A stretch of DNA of 64,000 bases from Hofstenia miamia. Taxonomy: Eukaryota > Xenacoelomorpha > Acoela. Under the pieces are notes generated by a model. The model had not been told where the DNA came from, ran no database searches, and saw only the letters and a list, made by a program, of their open reading frames with translations. This document shows positions 58,292 through 64,000 of this stretch, one piece after another. The stretch covers positions 795,274 to 859,273 of the forward strand of contig SCFE01000095.1 of NCBI GenBank assembly GCA_004352715.1. The letters are read 5' to 3'. The position numbers were made by a program, and so were the translations under genes. Every line of letters begins with the position of its first letter. Within the stretch, counting starts at the first letter, position 1.

Positions 58292-61200
58292 TAAAATAAA
58301 CAATGCAGATGGTTATTGTACTCCAAAAGTTATATCTGATGGCCATCTAAGCTTGTGAATAAAATACAAGAAAAAGGACATAATGAAAAGTGAGGTAAAA
58401 AGAATTTTCAATGCTGATTAAATTGAAGAAGCTGGCAATTACAAAGACTACGAACTTTAGTGGAATGATGTAAGCAGATGGGCCTACATGTTAAGATAAG
58501 AAGAATGAAGGTGCTTAGCAGCCAGCAATCCATCACTAATAGTCAGTCAAGGTGTATTGTTTACTTCTTAGTCCCAGACTGGTTTAATGCCCATGAAACT
58601 ATTAAATGGGATTTGTTATTGTTTCATGAATACTTCAGCGCCGCCGCAATTGCCTAAGTAGGTTAGATAAAATGCCTTCTTGCAATGACAGAGTAGAACG
58701 TATCTTTTCAATTGCAAACTTGAAAATTCCCCCATTTCTCCAACCTAGATTTGCTTGAAGAGAAATGAGCATCTCAGAAAATTTAATATATAATAGAAAT
58801 AAATAGTTTACTTTCATATTTGCCAAATTTATATTTTAACTTTAGCAGAATAATGTCGCCACGCTTAATACAAAACTCCATAAATATTATATTTTTACAT
58901 TGGTTCATGTTAAATGCCTTGATATATTAAAAATTCATATTCTGTAGGTTATTTTCAATTTCAGTTAAAACCACGTTTATTATCATTGTTTACATAAAAA
59001 TTTTCATGTAAATACATTTGAAAGTAATAGATTTTTAGGAAAATATTTCAATTGAAACACTCTTATGTACAGCTATGTAGAAGCCAAGCATACATTGCAA
59101 TCAATGGCGAATTTTATTTTTGTTTACATCAGACAGGAATTCTGAGCGATTCAATTTCTCATGTGAACAAAAAAACCATTGAATGTAATTTATATAATTA
59201 GTTGCGTCATCGTTAAGTGTCTCATATTGATATGCACTTCGAAAGGACATCTTATCAAGTAAACACCTCTCAAAATGACTTTAAACACGGTCTGAAACGT
59301 GCTGTACGCTTCACTGAGAATCAGAAATACCTAGTTCGCACTGCTTTAAGTTCAAGTCAAGTCTGGAGTTCATGCAAAACAGAAAAAATTCTAAAAGTTC
59401 CTGTTTTTTTAGTAATAAATATTTGATTTACTCATTGTTAACTTTACAAGAACATTTCACAAATCTTTTACAAATGCATTAATTATAGTCTTTATGAAAA
59501 TATTGAAAAAGTATTAATTTTAATTCACACATTCATTACAGCATTGCTTGGGGGGGGAGGGGGTACTGGAAAAGAATTTTTACAAATCGAGAATCTTTAT
59601 AAAATAGTAATTATTTTTTCTTTTTTCTGGTTCTTTTGTATTGAATTGATGTCTTTTGACAGCGAATAAATGCTGAATCCAAAAATGATTTTTACTGTAT
59701 AACATTTAGATCCTAAAATTCGGCGGCGGGTCCCGACTTTGTGCGCAGCACGCACCAATGGTTGAGAAGTCTATTCATATATACAGAAACAGTAGATATT
59801 TGTCGATGCTCCGATGGGCTCTAAACCATATAATTACTTGAAAGTTAATTATTGCGAAAAGTTTACAAAAAATTTGAGTTAATCTTTTCAGATACTTTAA
59901 ATCCCAGCATTAAATTCAAGCCTTGGCATTAATTCATGTATGCATTGCTCACAATTAATTAAAGAAAATTCGTTGAAAGTTAAAAAAAAACAGTCTTTCC
60001 CTTTAAAAGCCACCAGACTGTTTAATGTTAAATTGATGACAAACAGTGGAAATCAAAAAGTAAGTCACTTTAGCAGCACTTACTTCTTTGCATAAACTTG
60101 AAAAGGAAGAAAACCGGTTAGAAGTGATTTATTCGAGGCAAATAAAAAAGCACAATGACATTAATTTCATTTGGGATGCTCTTTTTCAAAAAAACATCAT
60201 ACAAATGAACTACAGGGAATTCGGAGTTCCAATATATTTTTATAAGATTGGTGATTATTATAATCATTCATTCAATAATAGTGCATTTATTAATTATGTA
60301 TTATGTATAATTATGAATTTTTAATGCAAACTAGTATCTCAATTTCATTGAAAAGTGAAAGATTCAAAATGGATATTTAAAACTCAAATATTATTTGAAA
60401 AAACATTTATCGTTATTGAGGATTTTAATACCCTCGACTATACTCCTGAAGAGATTGAATAAATAGGTGTTCTCTGAATTATAGAACACTAGAGACTTTC
60501 ACATTCAAAATAAAAGTCATCTAAAACTTTTAGAAACGTATGATAAATCTTGTAAAAATCCATAAGTGAGTGTTGTAATCACTGTTGCATGATTTGTTGG
60601 ATTTTGCGGCAAATATGTGCAATTAGAATTACGTTAAAAAATATTTAAATAAATAATGGTGCAATTTTGATGAATGATTTACATTAGCTTTGGCTTGTTC
60701 TTTTATTGTAATTGTTTGTGCAGTTCTTGATTTCTTTGTTTTAGTTATATTTTTTACGTAAATTTTGTTTTGTTGTTTGAAACTTCTTCAATTTATATTA
60801 TAATAGGATTTGAACATGATAACAATTATAAGGGAAGAGAAGGCTATTGGAAACTCAACTATTTAATATCTATGTAATATATTGTGATAATAATCAGAGA
60901 CTATTTTAGGTATTGTATTACTACAAAAGCTTACAAATAAAAAAGAATTTGATGGAGCTTTGGCGAAGAAGTTCTTATCAGAAAGAGACTTTTTCTTGTT
61001 TGTTGACAATACAGTCAGAAGAAGCGCTCTATCTCCAGACAGTGCAAAGCACTTGAAACATTGTATTCTGGTTAGGATGTAGGAGTTTGCCTACATCATG
61101 CCTTAGTAGGTTATAATGAGATCTACGCACATATAAGGGAACAGTTATAATTTGTTTTTGTTTCCATGGGAGTTTATTATTTCATGAAAGTTTGGTATGG

Positions 61201-63076
61201 AGAGATTTATATAATTTTTTAAATTCGGAATTTTCAAATAATTAGGGTTAATTTTTTCACCTACTTCACCCGCAACAGTAGAAATTTTCAACATTATATT
61301 CAAGCATGCTCGCTAATAGATATGTACATAGCTCACGACTTCAAAATTTCCTAACAGGCTACTTCTAAAAAGCCTACTTTATTTAAATTCTAATCCAGAT
61401 GGGATCTTCAAATTTCGGATCCGTTTCCATTTCTGGAATTTTTTAATTTTATAGATTAATTAATATCTTAAGCCAAAATATTTTGGTACTGCAAAATTCT
61501 GTATTTTACATTTATTCCCATTGTCTCATGTTTGCTGATCAAAGCGATTTTTATCAGTGGATGGTTGTAAGGTATTATTGTAATTACATTTAGATTGCTA
61601 TTACTTTTTTGTAACTTTGTATGTTTCTTACTTTTTATTTGGATTAATCTGACATAAATATAATGTTATGCTCATGATCAAGAAAATATATTGATAGTGC
61701 TCACATGATGATCATGCTTTTCGGCTACAATTAACCTGTAGGTTAGAATTCATCTGAAGTAGAAATAATGTCGAGATGTAAATTTTGTTTCATTTTTATA
61801 AACTACATGTATGATAATATAATCAATTATTATAATGAATTTTGTTTATTATATAACTACATCATCAAATACTGTTTGTTTGACAAACAAGAATACAAAG
61901 TTTTTTTGATAATTTGATTAGTGATGTTGATATTATTGGGATGATTGATTTAACATTCAGATAAAAAAACATGACAAGCACTATCATTCATCGAATAACC
62001 AAATGAAACAGTGAAACTCTACAAATATATTTACATAAAACACAACACTCGTTCTGTTAATTTCTTCCTCATTGCACAAATCTAGAACAATGGAAAAAAG
62101 TCAAACAGCATATGTTGTAAAAATGTGTTTTAAAATCAATTGATCTATTATGCTGCAATACATTATATAAAAGCTAATACGATAGATATTTAAAAAAGTT
62201 AAGAACTGGTGCAAATTGCCCAAAAGCTAGAATTTTGTACATATAGTTAGGTGAATTCATTAAACAATTTAATGAATATATAAAAATTGTTCTCCATAAT
62301 ATTATTAATATATGAATATATTACAATATATGCTGTACTAGTAAAATTGTTGGCAATACTATGAATATAACGAAGAAATTATACTAAAATCTCAAAACAT
62401 GAAAATTGTCAATGAGATCAGAATCAACCTAATTCTAGTTATAAGTTGATTTCGATTTAAATAGATTATGATATATTTTTATTATTCGAAACATATTTGG
62501 ATGCCAACTTCTCATTTTTGCTTTCAGCCGAAATTCTTGCCATAATAGCAAGATCTACCTAAAGGTTTGTCTATCATGATTGTACTACTTAAATTAGAGC
62601 CCCTATTCGATGTTTTAATTTATTCTTTGTCAAATGTATTTAAGCTATAAGTTACTATTTAAATATGGAATCAACAGAACCATAAAGCTTATTGTTATTA
62701 AACTACTTTCATTATGATTAGAATTAGAATTTATTAAAATAAGTAAAAAAATTATATCGGGCTTACAGATAGACAACTAAAATGTTGTAAGATATCTCTC
62801 GGCAAACATTTATAGATGTCCTCAAGGCTGGGAGATCTATTCTTGGGTTTCGTTTACGCTGATGCTCTGTGTGCAACTTTCTCGCGTGGGGGATGATTAC
62901 TTTTAGGGAATGATCAGTGGATTTTGATATTTTATTGTAGATTTTTACATATCTCTTGAATCGACCATTCTTGAACAGGAAGTAAATTTAGCAATGATAT
63001 TAGAATTAATGAATCTTTTTCGATTTTATTAAAGTTACACAGGCTACTTGCCCTTTTAAAACAGAAGTGCAGTAAG
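58292..63076. other. gene-free stretch
   Basis: No supportable gene over nearly 4.8 kb. It holds a G-rich run at 59550-59563 (8 G, A, 5 G) and a small GC-rich patch near 59717-59757. The ORFs at 59217-59426 and 60088-60324 have no recognisable motif. Confidence 0.5.
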
Positions 63077-63660
63077 TCAACTGAGGAAGAAAGCTGCATT
63101 TATATTACCATTGGTTATTAGAAAAAAAACAGTTAAGTGAAAGAAGTAAAGTAATGAAGTAAAAATTCTAGTAAATTTCTTAGCGGGGTTCTTGAAGCAA
63201 AGTTCGTCATCTACAACAAATCTAAAAAGAGTGATGCTACTTATTCTTATGATGGATGAAACTGTTGTTTGCATTTCATACTTGCGATTGAACGAAGTGA
63301 CAATTTCTTGGGGTTTTTGTATATTTGTAATGAAGTCGTTGATTTGACACCAATTTTGAATCTCTGCAATAGCAGCAAGAGCATTATCCTTACCCATTTT
63401 CCCAGGCCACAGCATGTAATGTCGTCGGCAAATCTGATGAGACTTGTTTCTTGTTTCTACGCTCTGAATTTGCAATATTGAAAAGCAATGGTTTCAAGAT
63501 TGTCGAAAATCCTTGAATGAAATTAGCTTTTCAACAATTAGTCTATTTCGCACGCAATCCAAGGCATTACTTGAATTTAAAGCAATTTTGGCATAATGAA
63601 AGCCTTGTTTCTGTTACTGTTTGCAGTTATATAGAAGCCAAAGAAGTGCATATTCTGTTT
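63077..63660 (-). mobile_element. LINE reverse transcriptase fragment with FADD box
   Basis: On the minus strand ALDCVRNRLIVEKLISFKDF near 63590-63520 matches the KAFD.V.H..L..KL block. LIRFADDIT, with FADD at 63421-63432, is the catalytic box. One frame over, DNALAAIAEIQNWCQINDF near 63390-63330 is the block that follows it (L......W...N.), then SFNRK and ELCFKNPAKKF near 63190. Frameshifted and without endonuclease. The ORF at 63077-63475 on the minus strand covers most of it. Confidence 0.68.
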
Positions 63661-63689
63661 AGCATAACTTATAGAATCCAAACCAGAAT

Positions 63690-64000
63690 TGTCAACGAGC
63701 CGAGCTTCTAACGAGCCGAGCTAGAGCACAGCATTTGATATACAAAGAGCCCAAAACGAGGCAATTTTAGGCAAAGCAAGGTTATAGTTCTGCTTGTTAA
63801 TTTGATTATGGAGATTTTTCTTATTTTTGCAGTCAGTATGCCTTTCCTATAATCTTATTTAAGAAATGTTTATTATATAATAGGAAGAGCTATGTAAAAA
63901 ATCCTTTGAGCACAATATTTTTAAAAAAATAGGATCCACATTTAAAGATTTTGTGTGGCGAGTCAAGCCGAGTTGAACTTACACAAAATTTAAACGAGCT
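63690..64000. repeat. GC-rich dispersed repeat, copy B, running to the window edge
   Basis: AACGAGCCGAGCT occurs twice in quick succession near 63694-63722, and AGTCAAGCCGAGTTGAAC near 63961, with AACGAGCT at the last bases. The 63690-63768 part, reverse complemented, aligns with 53562-53650 (CTCGTTTTGGGC, then TATC.AATGC.GTG). Probably a decayed short DNA transposon continuing past the window. Confidence 0.5.

Overview
The window looks like a piece of a very AT-rich invertebrate animal genome, most likely an arthropod. The reasons are the mix of decayed animal transposons (mariner DD34D, a DD37E Tc1/mariner element, several CR1/L2-like LINEs, an invertebrate-type Ty1/copia element, a Ty3/gypsy remnant), a tetraspanin gene, eukaryotic splice signals and many (TA)n and (ATT)n microsatellites. 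There is no bacterial gene organisation. Species identity is inference; nothing here fixes it.

Layout. 1-1960: minus-strand CR1/L2-like LINE (endonuclease, then start of RT, cut by the window edge). 2321-2719: a possible two-exon fragment of an unidentified gene. 6.2-7.1 kb: very decayed mariner-like transposase. 7.7-8.0 kb: hAT-type MITE. 12.7-13.6 kb: decayed Tc1/mariner-superfamily transposase. 13.8-14.8 kb: 1000-base assembly gap. 16.0-18.9 kb: nest of LINE and gypsy debris. 20.0-21.6 kb: mariner with both inverted repeats and TA target duplication, transposase broken. 21.9-23.3 kb: two DD37E transposase copies joined at a single N. 23.3-34.2 kb: long gene-free AT-rich DNA with a GC-rich islet and a hairpin. 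34.25-34.45 kb: second hAT-type MITE. 36.3-38.7 kb: minus-strand LINE with endonuclease and RT. 40.2-46.8 kb: Ty1/copia element whose 5' half is present twice around a single N. 48.36-49.12 kb: an intact intronless tetraspanin ORF, the only clearly intact host-type gene. 49-64 kb: gene-poor DNA with duplicated blocks next to Ns, and LINE RT fragments at 55.1 and 63.1 kb.

The genes do not form a pathway; this is a transposon graveyard around one tetraspanin and one possible exon pair. The most consequential observation for a user is that several near-identical duplications sit exactly at Ns or (TA)n runs, which points to repeat-induced or haplotype-induced assembly joins. I found no convincing undescribed biological system. 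The best candidates for follow-up are the unidentified exon pair, the intronless tetraspanin, the integrase-core-less copia lineage and the two short hAT-type elements.
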